The translations under genes and the position numbers were made by a program. A DNA stretch of 64,000 bases from Neorhizobium petrolearium (GTDB taxonomy: Bacteria > Pseudomonadota > Alphaproteobacteria > Rhizobiales > Rhizobiaceae): the NCBI RefSeq assembly GCF_017873175.1, contig NZ_JAGGJW010000009.1:1-64000 (forward strand), written 5' to 3'. Every line of letters begins with the position of its first letter. The stretch's first letter is position 1. The notes under the pieces were generated by a model that searched no databases, was not told where the DNA came from, and saw only the letters and a list, made by a program, of their open reading frames with translations. Below are positions 39,207 to 47,661 of this stretch, piece after piece.

Positions 39207-39623
39207 ATGTCTCAGCTCGAAGTGACCGCCTCGCCTCGCGCCGAGGATTTGGCTGCGATCGGCGAAGGACTTGCTGCCTTCAACGATGCTGACGTCGGCC
39301 CGTCCGAGCGCAAGCCGCTCGCTGTTCTGATCCGCGATATCGAGGGCAAGGTGATCGGCGGCCTTTCCGGCTATACCGCCTGGGGCTGGCTCTTCACCCA
39401 GTGGCTCTTCATTCCCGACGCGCTGCGCGGCGGAGGAATGGCCGGCAAGCTCCTGACGGAGGCCGAACGGGAGGCCCGCGCCCGCGGCTGTCACGGCGCC
39501 TGGATCGACACGTTCAGCCCGGTCGCCCGCAAGGCCTATATGCGCCAGGGTTACGAGATTTTCGGTGAGTTGCCCGATTTTCCCAAGGGTCGCACGCGCA
39601 TCTTCCTAAAGAAAGAGCTTTAA
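39207..39623 (+). CDS. GNAT-family acetyltransferase 1 of the MoxR operon
   Basis: 138 residues. FIPDALRGGGMAGKLLTEAEREARARGCHGAWIDTFSP carries the acetyl-CoA binding signature (RxxGxxG/A-type: RGGGMAG). It starts 4 bp after the vWA membrane protein gene, implying cotranslation. It is a tandem paralogue of the next gene. Substrate is unknown. Confidence 0.85.
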   Translation: MSQLEVTASPRAEDLAAIGEGLAAFNDADVGPSERKPLAVLIRDIEGKVIGGLSGYTAWGWLFTQWLFIPDALRGGGMAGKLLTEAEREARARGCHGAWIDTFSPVARKAYMRQGYEIFGELPDFPKGRTRIFLKKEL

Positions 39624-39661
39624 GTTATCGATTCGCGCCTAGGACGAGCAGGCGTAGCCCC

Positions 39662-40081
39662 ATGGATATCGAACTGAAACTTATCGAAGGTGTCACGCCG
39701 GAGGACGAGGAGATCATCCTCGACCGGCTCAGGGAGTATAACGTCGCGACCTTCGGGCGAAGCGACCGCCGAGAGCTTGCCGTGCCGCTTTATGATCCGG
39801 ACGGCAAACTCGTCGGAGGGTTGACGGGCTATACCGGTCGCGGCTGGCTCTACATTTCGATGCTCTATATCCCCGAGGAGTTGCGCGGCCGAGGCCTTGC
39901 CGGCCGGATGCTGGAAATGGCGGAAGCCGAAGCCCACGCCCGTGGCTGCGTCGGTGCCTATATCGACACCATGAACCCGCAGGCGCTCAAGTTATATCGG
40001 AAGCAGGGCTACAGCGAGATCGGCAGTCTGAAGGGCCTCACGGGAGGCCATTCGGTGACTTGGCTGGAAAAGCGGTTCTGA
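39662..40081 (+). CDS. GNAT-family acetyltransferase 2 of the MoxR operon
   Basis: 139 residues, paralogue of the preceding gene, with RGRGLAGRMLEMAEAEAHARGC as the acetyl-CoA site. The pair share the VGGLTGYT / IGGLSGYT strand and the YIDTMNP / WIDTFSP end. Substrate is unknown. It ends the MoxR operon. Confidence 0.85.
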   Translation: MDIELKLIEGVTPEDEEIILDRLREYNVATFGRSDRRELAVPLYDPDGKLVGGLTGYTGRGWLYISMLYIPEELRGRGLAGRMLEMAEAEAHARGCVGAYIDTMNPQALKLYRKQGYSEIGSLKGLTGGHSVTWLEKRF

Positions 40082-40098
40082 TCGGATCCGGAAACGCT

Positions 40099-41412
40099 TC
40101 AGGCCAGGGAAGCTTGACGCGTTTCCGTATCGATCAGCTGGGCTGCCACGGCGGCGATCACCAGGAGGCCGGCGAATATGCCGATCGTCAGACCAAGCCC
40201 CTGGGCGACGACATAACCCACCAGCGAAGGAGCAAGCAGGCCGCCGAGTCGCGCCATGGCGCCCGCCGCTCCCATACCGGTCGCTCGCGAGGTCGTCGGA
40301 TAGAGTTCCGGCGTATAGGCGTAGAGCGCACCCCAGGTGCCGAGCAGCGCGAAACTCATCAGCAGCAGGGCGATCCCGATCAGGAGGGCGAAAGGTGCCA
40401 TGACGAAAAGCAGGCAGCCGAGCGCTGAAAGCAGGCAGAAACCGATCAGCGTCGGCTTGCGCCCCCATTTTTCGACACCGTGGGCGGCGAGTGCGTATCC
40501 CGGCAGTTGCGCCAACGCGACCAGCACGAGGAATCCGTAGCCGCGCACAAAGCCGAACCCTTCGCTGGCGAGCCTGGCCGGCATCCAGGTGAAGACGCCG
40601 TAATAGGAAACCGAAACGAGGAACCAGATCGCCAGGATCATGATGCTGCGCTGGCGCAGTTCCGGGGAAAAGATACTGGTCGCCGCGACAGGAGGCGGCT
40701 GAACGAGACTGGTGCCAGAAGCAAGCTGCGGATGACCATTGACGACGAGCATTCGATCGACGATCGCTCTGGCTTCGTCGCTGCGGCCGGAACGCACCAG
40801 GTAGAGCGGAGATTCCGGTACGAGGAAACGAAGGCCGACACCGGCGAGCGCAGGAATGGCCGTCACCGCGAAGATATAGCGCCAGGCATCCGCAACACCG
40901 GCAAGGCTGGCCGCCCATGCGGCGAGTGCTACGATCAGCGTTCCGATCGCCCAGAAGCCTTCCAGCAGAACCAGCCAGCGGCCGCGGTTCCTGGCGGGCA
41001 GGAACTCCGCCATCATTGCGTAATCGACCGGCAGCGTGCCGCCGACTGCCGCCCCGGTCAGGAAGCGAAGCACGAGCAGGATGGTGAAATCGGGCGCGAA
41101 GACGGAAAGCGTGCCGAACAAAGCGTCGCAGGCTACGGTGGCGATCAGCACCCGGCGACGGCCGATCCGGTCGGCAAGCCTGCCGAAGCCCATGGCGCCA
41201 AGCAGCATGCCAAGGAAGAAGACCGTACCGGTCTGCAGCGCCTGCGGCACGGTGAGACCAAAGGTCGCTGCGATCGACGCCGCGGTGAAGCCGACCGCCA
41301 GGACCTGCATCGCATCCGCAGTCCAAACAAGGCCAAAGATTGCCATCAGTCGTCGCTGGTAGGTCCCCGCGCCCGCACGGTCGAGTGCCTCATCCATCGT
41401 GATAGCCGTCAT
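40099..41412 (-). CDS. MFS transporter, sugar/organic-acid porter type
   Basis: 437 residues, 12 helices. The loop motifs GRLADRIGRRRVL near 76 and the family RFLTGAAVGGTLPVDYAMMAEFLPARNRGRW near 115 fit the SP/AAHS-type MFS group; GTWGALYAYTPELYPTTSRATGMG is the second-half equivalent. Substrate cannot be named; aromatic acids or sugars are possible. I start at ATG 41412, preceded by AGGGGGC. Confidence 0.88.
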   Translation of the reverse strand: MTAITMDEALDRAGAGTYQRRLMAIFGLVWTADAMQVLAVGFTAASIAATFGLTVPQALQTGTVFFLGMLLGAMGFGRLADRIGRRRVLIATVACDALFGTLSVFAPDFTILLVLRFLTGAAVGGTLPVDYAMMAEFLPARNRGRWLVLLEGFWAIGTLIVALAAWAASLAGVADAWRYIFAVTAIPALAGVGLRFLVPESPLYLVRSGRSDEARAIVDRMLVVNGHPQLASGTSLVQPPPVAATSIFSPELRQRSIMILAIWFLVSVSYYGVFTWMPARLASEGFGFVRGYGFLVLVALAQLPGYALAAHGVEKWGRKPTLIGFCLLSALGCLLFVMAPFALLIGIALLLMSFALLGTWGALYAYTPELYPTTSRATGMGAAGAMARLGGLLAPSLVGYVVAQGLGLTIGIFAGLLVIAAVAAQLIDTETRQASLA

Positions 41413-41534
41413 GCATTTGCCCCCTAGCCCTGCATGTCCCGAAACACGCGGCGGTTTCAGGACACGGAATGCGTTCTGCCGAATCTCGCCGTCTGTCACA
41501 GCCGACGCACCGGTAGAGGCTTAATGGAATTGTC

Positions 41535-42053
41535 CTATGGACGCCAGCCGATCGTTCCCCTGAGACGCGCATGCACATCTGCTGAAATGGGAACGACCAG
41601 AACGCGGCCCGGATCGACAGGTCCCGGGAATTCGAGCGCGTTGTACGCGACCTTTTCGAAGCCGAGCGGGCCATAATAGGGAGGGTCGCCGACCAGGATC
41701 ACCGCTTCCGAACCCTTGCGCTTGGCCGCTTCGATGGCAATCCGCACCAGTTCCCGCCCGATGCCGCGGTTCTTGTGCGATGGACGAACCGCGAGCGGTC
41801 CAAGGAGATGGCCCCTCACGCCGCCCGCGAGGACCGGCGTCATCCGCACCGACGCGATCGTCTCGCCGTCGTCGGTGCAGACGAACGAAAGTGAACGGTC
41901 ATGCGGCCCCTGCTCGCGGATACGTGCGGCGGCGCGGGCATGCCGCCCCGGGCCGAAGGCCTCGGCATTGATCAGCTCAATGACGTCATCGTGGGATGCG
42001 TCCTCGGTGAGATAGACAAGTTCGTGTTTATGCAGAAGTTCGTGCTGGGACAT
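41535..42053 (-). CDS. GNAT N-acetyltransferase
   Basis: 172 residues with LGPLAVRPSHKNRGIGRELVRIAIEAAKRKGSEAVILVGD as the acetyl-CoA binding core, and GDPPYYGPLGFEKV typical of YhbS-type acetyltransferases. Substrate unknown. I start at ATG 42053 (MSQHELLHKHELV); an upstream frame adds 21 residues of unlikely sequence. Confidence 0.85.
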   Translation of the reverse strand: MSQHELLHKHELVYLTEDASHDDVIELINAEAFGPGRHARAAARIREQGPHDRSLSFVCTDDGETIASVRMTPVLAGGVRGHLLGPLAVRPSHKNRGIGRELVRIAIEAAKRKGSEAVILVGDPPYYGPLGFEKVAYNALEFPGPVDPGRVLVVPISADVHARLRGTIGWRP

Positions 42054-42317
42054 GGATGGACCGAAGCCGTAGAAAAAGGAGCGGACAGGACAGACAATCT
42101 CGATGACGCCCTTCAAAGGCGCCTTGTCAAAAGATCAACGTCGTCGCAGTGCTCGTGCTTCAGCCATTGGGAAAAACAGTCTCCAAATTTGCGGAAACGC
42201 ACGTATCAGGAAATTTTCCGCTCGTCCAATGCAAAAACGCAGCGTTCATAAATTCATGCCTCGCAATCTTCCGCCGTCTGCGTATCTATTGCCACAAAGG
42301 AACCGAAGGAGACCGCC

Positions 42318-43307
42318 ATGGGCATGCTCGTCGATGGAAAATGGCAGGACGTCTGGTACGATACGAAAGAAAGCAAGGGCCATTTCAAACGCGCCGCGTC
42401 GCAGTTCCGCAACTGGGTAACGGCCGATGGTTCCGCCGGCCCCTCCGGCCGGAGCGGCTTCAAGGCGGAAGCCGGGCGCTACCACCTCTATGTCTCCTAT
42501 GCCTGTCCGTGGGCGCACCGCACGCTGATTTTCCGCAAGCTGAAAGAACTGGAGGACCTGATCTCCGTTTCTGTCGTCGATTACCTGATGCTGGAGAACG
42601 GCTGGGAGTTCAAGAAACACGAAGGCGCCACGGGCGACGATCTCTTCGGCTCGGATTATCTCTATCAGGTCTATCTGAAAGCCGATCCGAACTATTCTGG
42701 TCGTGTCACCGTGCCGGTCCTGTGGGACAAGCAGCAGCAGACGATCGTCTCGAACGAGAGCTCGGAAATCATCCGCATGTTCAACAGCGCCTTTGACGCC
42801 CTCACTGGCTCAATGGCGGACTTCTATCCGAAAGATCTGCGCGACGAGATCGACAAGTTGAACGCCCTTGTCTACGACACGGTCAATAACGGCGTCTACA
42901 AGGCCGGCTTCGCCACCGCGCAGGACGCCTATGAACAGGCCGTCAATCGCCTGTTCGAAACGCTCGATACACTGGAAAAGCGGCTTGCCGGCAGCCGTTA
43001 CCTCTTCGGCGACCGCCTGACCGAAGCCGACTGGCGGCTCTTCACCACCCTGCTGCGCTTCGATCCCGTCTATGTCGGCCACTTCAAGTGCAACATCCGC
43101 CGCATCGCCGATTACCCCAACCTCTCCGGCTACCTGCGCGACCTCTACCAGCATCCGGGCGTGGCCGAGACCTGCAACCTCTTCCATATCAAGCATCACT
43201 ATTACGGCAGCCATCGGACCATCAACCCGACCGGCATCGTACCCGTAGGCCCGACGATCGATCTCGATACGCCGCATGGACGGGAGAAATTGAAGAAAGC
43301 GGCGTGA
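42318..43307 (+). CDS. Glutathionyl-hydroquinone reductase (YqjG/ECM4 type)
   Basis: A glutathione S-transferase relative of 329 residues. YVSYACPWAHRTLIFRKLKEL carries the CPWA active-site cysteine (about residue 62) typical of the Xi class. The helical C-domain follows (VNRLFETLDTLEKRLAGSRYLFGDRLTEADWRLF). Such enzymes reduce glutathionyl-hydroquinones to hydroquinones. The ATG at 42318 follows AAGGAGA. Confidence 0.92.
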   Translation: MGMLVDGKWQDVWYDTKESKGHFKRAASQFRNWVTADGSAGPSGRSGFKAEAGRYHLYVSYACPWAHRTLIFRKLKELEDLISVSVVDYLMLENGWEFKKHEGATGDDLFGSDYLYQVYLKADPNYSGRVTVPVLWDKQQQTIVSNESSEIIRMFNSAFDALTGSMADFYPKDLRDEIDKLNALVYDTVNNGVYKAGFATAQDAYEQAVNRLFETLDTLEKRLAGSRYLFGDRLTEADWRLFTTLLRFDPVYVGHFKCNIRRIADYPNLSGYLRDLYQHPGVAETCNLFHIKHHYYGSHRTINPTGIVPVGPTIDLDTPHGREKLKKAA

Positions 43308-43319
43308 ATAACCTGCCCC

Positions 43320-43808
43320 TCACCAATAATCCGATTTCTCAGCCTCTCCGCTTAACTCCTTGATACGCCTTCGCGTTGCCACCGTCGCATCCTTTGGCAG
43401 CGCATCCAGTGCGAAAAAGCCGCTTTCGGCGATCTCGATGTCGGGCATACGCGGTTCGGTCTGCTTCACCGTCACCTGATAAAACAGGACATGGTCGCGC
43501 CGGCCGGTGTTGCGATTGTAGTAGACGTGGAAAAGCTCGGGCTCTCCGCAGATTTCAAGATTGCCTTCTTCGCGCAATTCCTTGCGAAGTGCCGCGAGCG
43601 CGGTCTCATGCCGTTCCATGCCGCCGCCCGGCATATACCATCCCGCGACATAGGTGTGGCGGACAAGGAAGATACGGCCTTCCGCATCGAAGCAGGCGGC
43701 GCGCACGCCGAGCGTCATGCCGCGCTTCAGGATAAAGAACCGATGCGCCAGCCAGACCATCGCTCTGCTCCGAAAACCGCGGATCTCCGGAATGCCCTCT
43801 TCACTCAT
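43320..43808 (-). CDS. Nudix hydrolase
   Basis: 162 residues with the Nudix box in GWYMPGGGMERHETALAALRKELREEGN (about 72-98), matching GX5EX7REXXEEXG with Leu for one position. Substrate unknown; the N-terminal ILKRGMTLGVRAACFDAEGRIFLV opening is common to many nucleotide-diphosphate hydrolases. It is convergent with the hydroquinone reductase gene, 12 bp apart. Confidence 0.85.
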   Translation of the reverse strand: MSEEGIPEIRGFRSRAMVWLAHRFFILKRGMTLGVRAACFDAEGRIFLVRHTYVAGWYMPGGGMERHETALAALRKELREEGNLEICGEPELFHVYYNRNTGRRDHVLFYQVTVKQTEPRMPDIEIAESGFFALDALPKDATVATRRRIKELSGEAEKSDYW

Positions 43809-43874
43809 TCATAACTCCGAGAGCAGCCGGAGAAATCGATAACGATTCCCCCGACGATGCGTTATGTGTGCGCC

Positions 43875-44828
43875 ATGTTCAAATTCGCGCATATTTCCGA
43901 TATCCATTTGGGACCGCTTCCAAGACTTTCGCTCCGCGAGCTTTTCTCGAAGCGTATTACAGGTTTTGTGAACTGGCATCGCAACCGGCGCAAGCACCTT
44001 TTCGTCAACACCCTCGACCTGCTTTTAAGCGATTTGAAGACGCATGAAGCGGATCATCTGGTCGTAACCGGCGACCTTGTCAATCTTGCAACCAGTATCG
44101 AAATCAGGCTTGCCGGTGAATGGCTGGAGACGATCGGCGACCCGATCGAGACCACTGTCGTACCTGGCAATCACGACGCCTATGTGCCGGGCGCGCACGA
44201 CAAGTCGGTCAAGGCCTGGTATCCCTTCATCAGGAGCGATGACGGGCCCGCGGAATGGCCGGAAGACGACCACGTCTTCCCCACCTTCCGCCGGCGCGGG
44301 CCGGTCGCGATCATCGGCTGCTCCACCTCGAACGCCACGCCCCCCTTTTCCGCTTCGGGATACTACAGTCCCCGGCAGGCGCGCGAGACGGTAGACCTCC
44401 TTAAGAAAGCCGGCGAGGAAGGCCTGTTCCGCGTCGTGCTGATCCACCACCCACCGATCCATCGCGCCACGTCCTCGCACAAGCGCATGATCGGTATCCG
44501 GCGCTTCGCTGCCGCCATCTCCACCGGCGGGGCCGAACTGGTCCTGCACGGCCACACACATCTCAACACGCTCTACTGGCTGACGAGCCATCACGGCCAG
44601 GTACCGGTCGTCGGTATAGCCTCCGCCTCGCAAGGCCCGGGAGGCCACAAGCCGCGCGCGGCCTACAACCTCTTCACGCTGTCGGGAGAACCAGGCGCCT
44701 GGAATCTTCTGTGCGAGCGTCACAGCCTGACGGAGAACGGCGATGGCGTCGCACTCGACAACAGCCGGCTTCTCTACGGCGAACTCCCGGCTACGGCATC
44801 GATTCCCGAAGCGGCCAGAATGTTGTAG
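43875..44828 (+). CDS. Metallophosphoesterase
   Basis: 317 residues, calcineurin-like fold. The metal-binding motifs are in order: FAHISDIHLG, VVTGDLVN near 58, VPGNHDAY near 90, LIHHPPIH near 197 and ELVLHGHTHLN near 222. The substrate may be a cyclic nucleotide or phosphodiester but is not determined. I prefer ATG 43875, which begins directly at MFKFAHISD; ATG 43857 would add six residues. Neither has a good ribosome-binding site. Confidence 0.88.
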   Translation: MFKFAHISDIHLGPLPRLSLRELFSKRITGFVNWHRNRRKHLFVNTLDLLLSDLKTHEADHLVVTGDLVNLATSIEIRLAGEWLETIGDPIETTVVPGNHDAYVPGAHDKSVKAWYPFIRSDDGPAEWPEDDHVFPTFRRRGPVAIIGCSTSNATPPFSASGYYSPRQARETVDLLKKAGEEGLFRVVLIHHPPIHRATSSHKRMIGIRRFAAAISTGGAELVLHGHTHLNTLYWLTSHHGQVPVVGIASASQGPGGHKPRAAYNLFTLSGEPGAWNLLCERHSLTENGDGVALDNSRLLYGELPATASIPEAARML

Positions 44829-44924
44829 AATCAATGTTATGATTGTTGCGGAATCGCCACAATCGGGTCATAGCTAGTAGCTTGCAGCCGTCATTGTAAC
44901 GCAACCGCGAGAGCGTCCTCGTCC

Positions 44925-45401
44925 ATGAACCAAGCGAGCTTATCGACCGATATTCGGCGCGACCTCGTCGCCCTCCTGCCGCGCCTGCGCCGTTTCGCGC
45001 TGACGCTGACGGGAAATGCGCCGGAAGCGGATGCTTTGGTACGCGAGGTCGCCGACCGGGCAATCCAGAAGAGTCATCACTGGAAAGGCGAAGACCGGCT
45101 GGAGAACTGGCTCTTCAGCATGATGCGCAGCCGTGCGGACGAAGCACGCAAGCGCAAACGGGTGGATCCGGATGCGGCCGATAGCGGAAACGCCCCCGGA
45201 AATCACAACTCATCGAATGCGCTTCTGTCCATGCCGGAAGGGTTCGCGAGCGCCCTGCTGCTGGCGGACGTGGAGGGTTTTACCTATGCCGAGGGGGCTG
45301 CGATCCTCAGCATCCCGACCGATCAGTTCGTGGCCCGGCTCTGTGCCGCCCGTCTGAAGCTTTCCTCGGTCGGCACAGCAACAAGCGAGCGTCGAGCCTG
45401 A
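44925..45401 (+). CDS. ECF-type sigma factor
   Basis: 158 residues. The region-2 helix (LLPRLRRFALTLTGNAPEADALVREVADRAIQ) and region-4 helix-turn-helix (LLADVEGFTYAEGAAILSIPTDQFVARLCAARLKL) are recognisable. An anti-sigma gene starts 2 bp after its stop. The combination is typical of a stress-responsive ECF group; target promoters are unknown. A weak promoter-like pair TTGCGG-N17-CATAGC lies upstream at about 44847. Confidence 0.85.
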   Translation: MNQASLSTDIRRDLVALLPRLRRFALTLTGNAPEADALVREVADRAIQKSHHWKGEDRLENWLFSMMRSRADEARKRKRVDPDAADSGNAPGNHNSSNALLSMPEGFASALLLADVEGFTYAEGAAILSIPTDQFVARLCAARLKLSSVGTATSERRA

Positions 45402-45403
45402 TT

Positions 45404-46249
45404 ATGGGAACTTTCAAACCGTCGCCGCTTGAGCTGCAGCTCTCCGCCTATATCGACGGACAGGCCAACGAACGCGACCGGCAGGATGTCGAGGAATTGC
45501 TGGTCAACGACCCGCAGGCCCGGGCGCTGCACGACGCGCTGAAGCATGGGGCCGAAACCGGCCGGCGCGCCTTCGAAGACATGCTGAAGGAACCGGTGCC
45601 GCTCGATCTCGTCCGCGCCATCAGGAATGCGGCGCTGCCGCGCAAGGCCATCCGCCTGCCGCACGCGCCCCATCCGACACTTTCGTTCAAGCCCTCCGGC
45701 CCCCAGATCGCCGCCACCTGCCTTGTTCTTTTCCTCCTTGGTGGCGGGATCGGATACCTCGTTGGCGCCCGCCCCGTCGCATCGGAGACTGAACTGATTT
45801 CAGCGACTGCTGCGAACGGCCGCGACTGGCTGGACGATATCATAGCCCATTATCGGCTCTATGCGAGGCAGACCGATCATCTTGCGGAGATACCCGCTGA
45901 AAGGCCGGCCGATATTCTCGAATGGCTGACGACCAATACCGGCGTCGGCTTCCGTATTCCCGATCTCAGCGACAGCGGCTTGACCTTTCAGGGGGCACGT
46001 CTGTTCGCCGCCGGCGACGTGCCGGTCGGCCAGCTTCTCTACCGGCGCACCGATGGCGATGGGGACGGCGACGTGGTCGCCATTTCCTTCACCAAGACCC
46101 GGCTGGAAGGCAACCGCTCGATCGAGGAGATCCGCAATGACACGGGCCTCGTTTCCTGGGTGACCCCGCTTGCGACCTACATGGTCGTCGGCCCCTCCTC
46201 CGCCGCCGATCTGGACGACATCGCAGCCAAGGCTGCGGGGCTGATTTAG
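45404..46249 (+). CDS. Membrane anti-sigma factor partner of the ECF sigma
   Basis: 281 residues. An N-terminal anti-sigma-like helical domain (ELQLSAYIDGQANERDRQDVEELLVND) is followed by one membrane helix (TCLVLFLLGGGIGYLVGA, about 103-120) and a periplasmic domain. The usual HxxxCxxC zinc motif of ZAS anti-sigma factors is absent. The pairing with the sigma gene, 2 bp apart, is the main evidence. Confidence 0.82.
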   Translation: MGTFKPSPLELQLSAYIDGQANERDRQDVEELLVNDPQARALHDALKHGAETGRRAFEDMLKEPVPLDLVRAIRNAALPRKAIRLPHAPHPTLSFKPSGPQIAATCLVLFLLGGGIGYLVGARPVASETELISATAANGRDWLDDIIAHYRLYARQTDHLAEIPAERPADILEWLTTNTGVGFRIPDLSDSGLTFQGARLFAAGDVPVGQLLYRRTDGDGDGDVVAISFTKTRLEGNRSIEEIRNDTGLVSWVTPLATYMVVGPSSAADLDDIAAKAAGLI

Positions 46250-46282
46250 GGCAGTCTTGTCGAACTTGGCTTGTCTTGCTCC

Positions 46283-47437
46283 CTACAGCGGCATTCCGTC
46301 CTCTATTAATGATCTGAAATAGGCCACGCCGTACGGGATCGCCGCATCGTTGAAGTCGTAGCGTGGATCGTGGACTGAAGCAGTCTCACCGTTGCCGATG
46401 AGCATGATGTTGCCCGGCGCCTCCTCCAGCATGAACGCGAAATCCTCCGATCCCATGAGCGGCGTAAGCTCGCCGTCCACATGCGCCTCCCCGACTAGGG
46501 CCGTTGCCACATTGATCGCAAACAGCGTCTCGCGAACGTGGTTCACCGTCGGCGGATACATCCGCCTGTAGCGTATGCTGGCCTTCGCCTCGTAGGCTTC
46601 CGCCACCTTCTCGGCTATGGTGATTACCCGTGTCTCGATGAGACCCCGCAGCGACGGGTCGAAAGTCCTTGTCGTGCCGGTGAGCTCAGCGAATTGCGGG
46701 ATGACGTTGCCGGCCTTGCCGCCGTTCAGAGCGCCGACGGTCACCACGGCACATTTCATCGGATCGATATTCCGCGACACGATGGTCTGAAGCGCCAGAA
46801 CGATGTTGGCTCCGACGACGAGCGGATCGATGCTCGCATGCGGCGAAGCACCATGTGCGCCCTTGCCTTCGATGCGGATGCGAAAACCGTCCGCAGATGC
46901 TCCGATCGGTCCGCTGGCGGTCGCGAAATGACCGACCGGCAGCCCGGGCTCGGTATGCATGGCATAAACTTCATCGATACCGAACCGGGATATCAGCCCG
47001 TCGTCGATCATCGCCTTTGCGCCCGCGCCGCCTTCTTCGGCCGGCTGGAAGATGACGGCTGCGGTGCCATCGAAACGACGCGTCCCCGCCAGTTCCCTCG
47101 CAGCCCCGAGCAGCATGGCGGTGTGGCCGTCGTGACCGCAGGCATGCATTCTGCCTTGGGTTCTCGAGGCCCAGGGCAGGCCCGTCATTTCCTCCATCGG
47201 CAAGGCATCCATGTCGGCCCTCAGCCCGATGACCTTGCCGCTTGTCCGCCTCTGCCCGTTGATGACACCGACAACGCCGGTCCGGCCGATTCCAGTGGCG
47301 ATCTCGTCGCACCCAAATTCCTCGAGTTTCGTTGCGACGAACGAAGCGGTTCTGTGAACGTCGTAGAGCAGTTCCGGATGGACGTGCAGGTCGCGCCGCC
47401 ATTCAACGACTTCGCTGTAATCCTCTTCTGATTTCAT
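46283..47437 (-). CDS. M20-family amidohydrolase
   Basis: 384 residues of the hippurate hydrolase/IAA-amino-acid hydrolase type. Motifs: RRDLHVHPELLYDVHRT near 15, LRADMDALPMEE near 72, MHACGHDGHTAMLLG near 98 (metal ligands), EEGGAGAKAMIDDG near 132, and MGSEDFAFM near 350. It likely releases an amino acid from an N-acyl or amide substrate. I chose ATG 47437, with GGAG spaced 7 bp upstream, over ATG 47443. Confidence 0.9.
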   Translation of the reverse strand: MKSEEDYSEVVEWRRDLHVHPELLYDVHRTASFVATKLEEFGCDEIATGIGRTGVVGVINGQRRTSGKVIGLRADMDALPMEEMTGLPWASRTQGRMHACGHDGHTAMLLGAARELAGTRRFDGTAAVIFQPAEEGGAGAKAMIDDGLISRFGIDEVYAMHTEPGLPVGHFATASGPIGASADGFRIRIEGKGAHGASPHASIDPLVVGANIVLALQTIVSRNIDPMKCAVVTVGALNGGKAGNVIPQFAELTGTTRTFDPSLRGLIETRVITIAEKVAEAYEAKASIRYRRMYPPTVNHVRETLFAINVATALVGEAHVDGELTPLMGSEDFAFMLEEAPGNIMLIGNGETASVHDPRYDFNDAAIPYGVAYFRSLIEDGMPL

Positions 47438-47661
47438 GGTCATGCTCCGCCTGAGTGCCGTTCACGAACCTGCCTGCAGCCGTTGCGCACAAGCGTCGGT
47501 TGTGCTGAAGCTTCGACAGGCGCACAGACCGAATAGGGCGTGATACCGGCGACACAAATGCCACCCGCGCCCCGGCTGTCGGAAGCGAGGTTGAACCGTT
47601 GAGTGGTCGGGAGCCACAAGGGCCACCCTTCAAGGCGACCTTTGCACGGCCTTGCGGCCGA

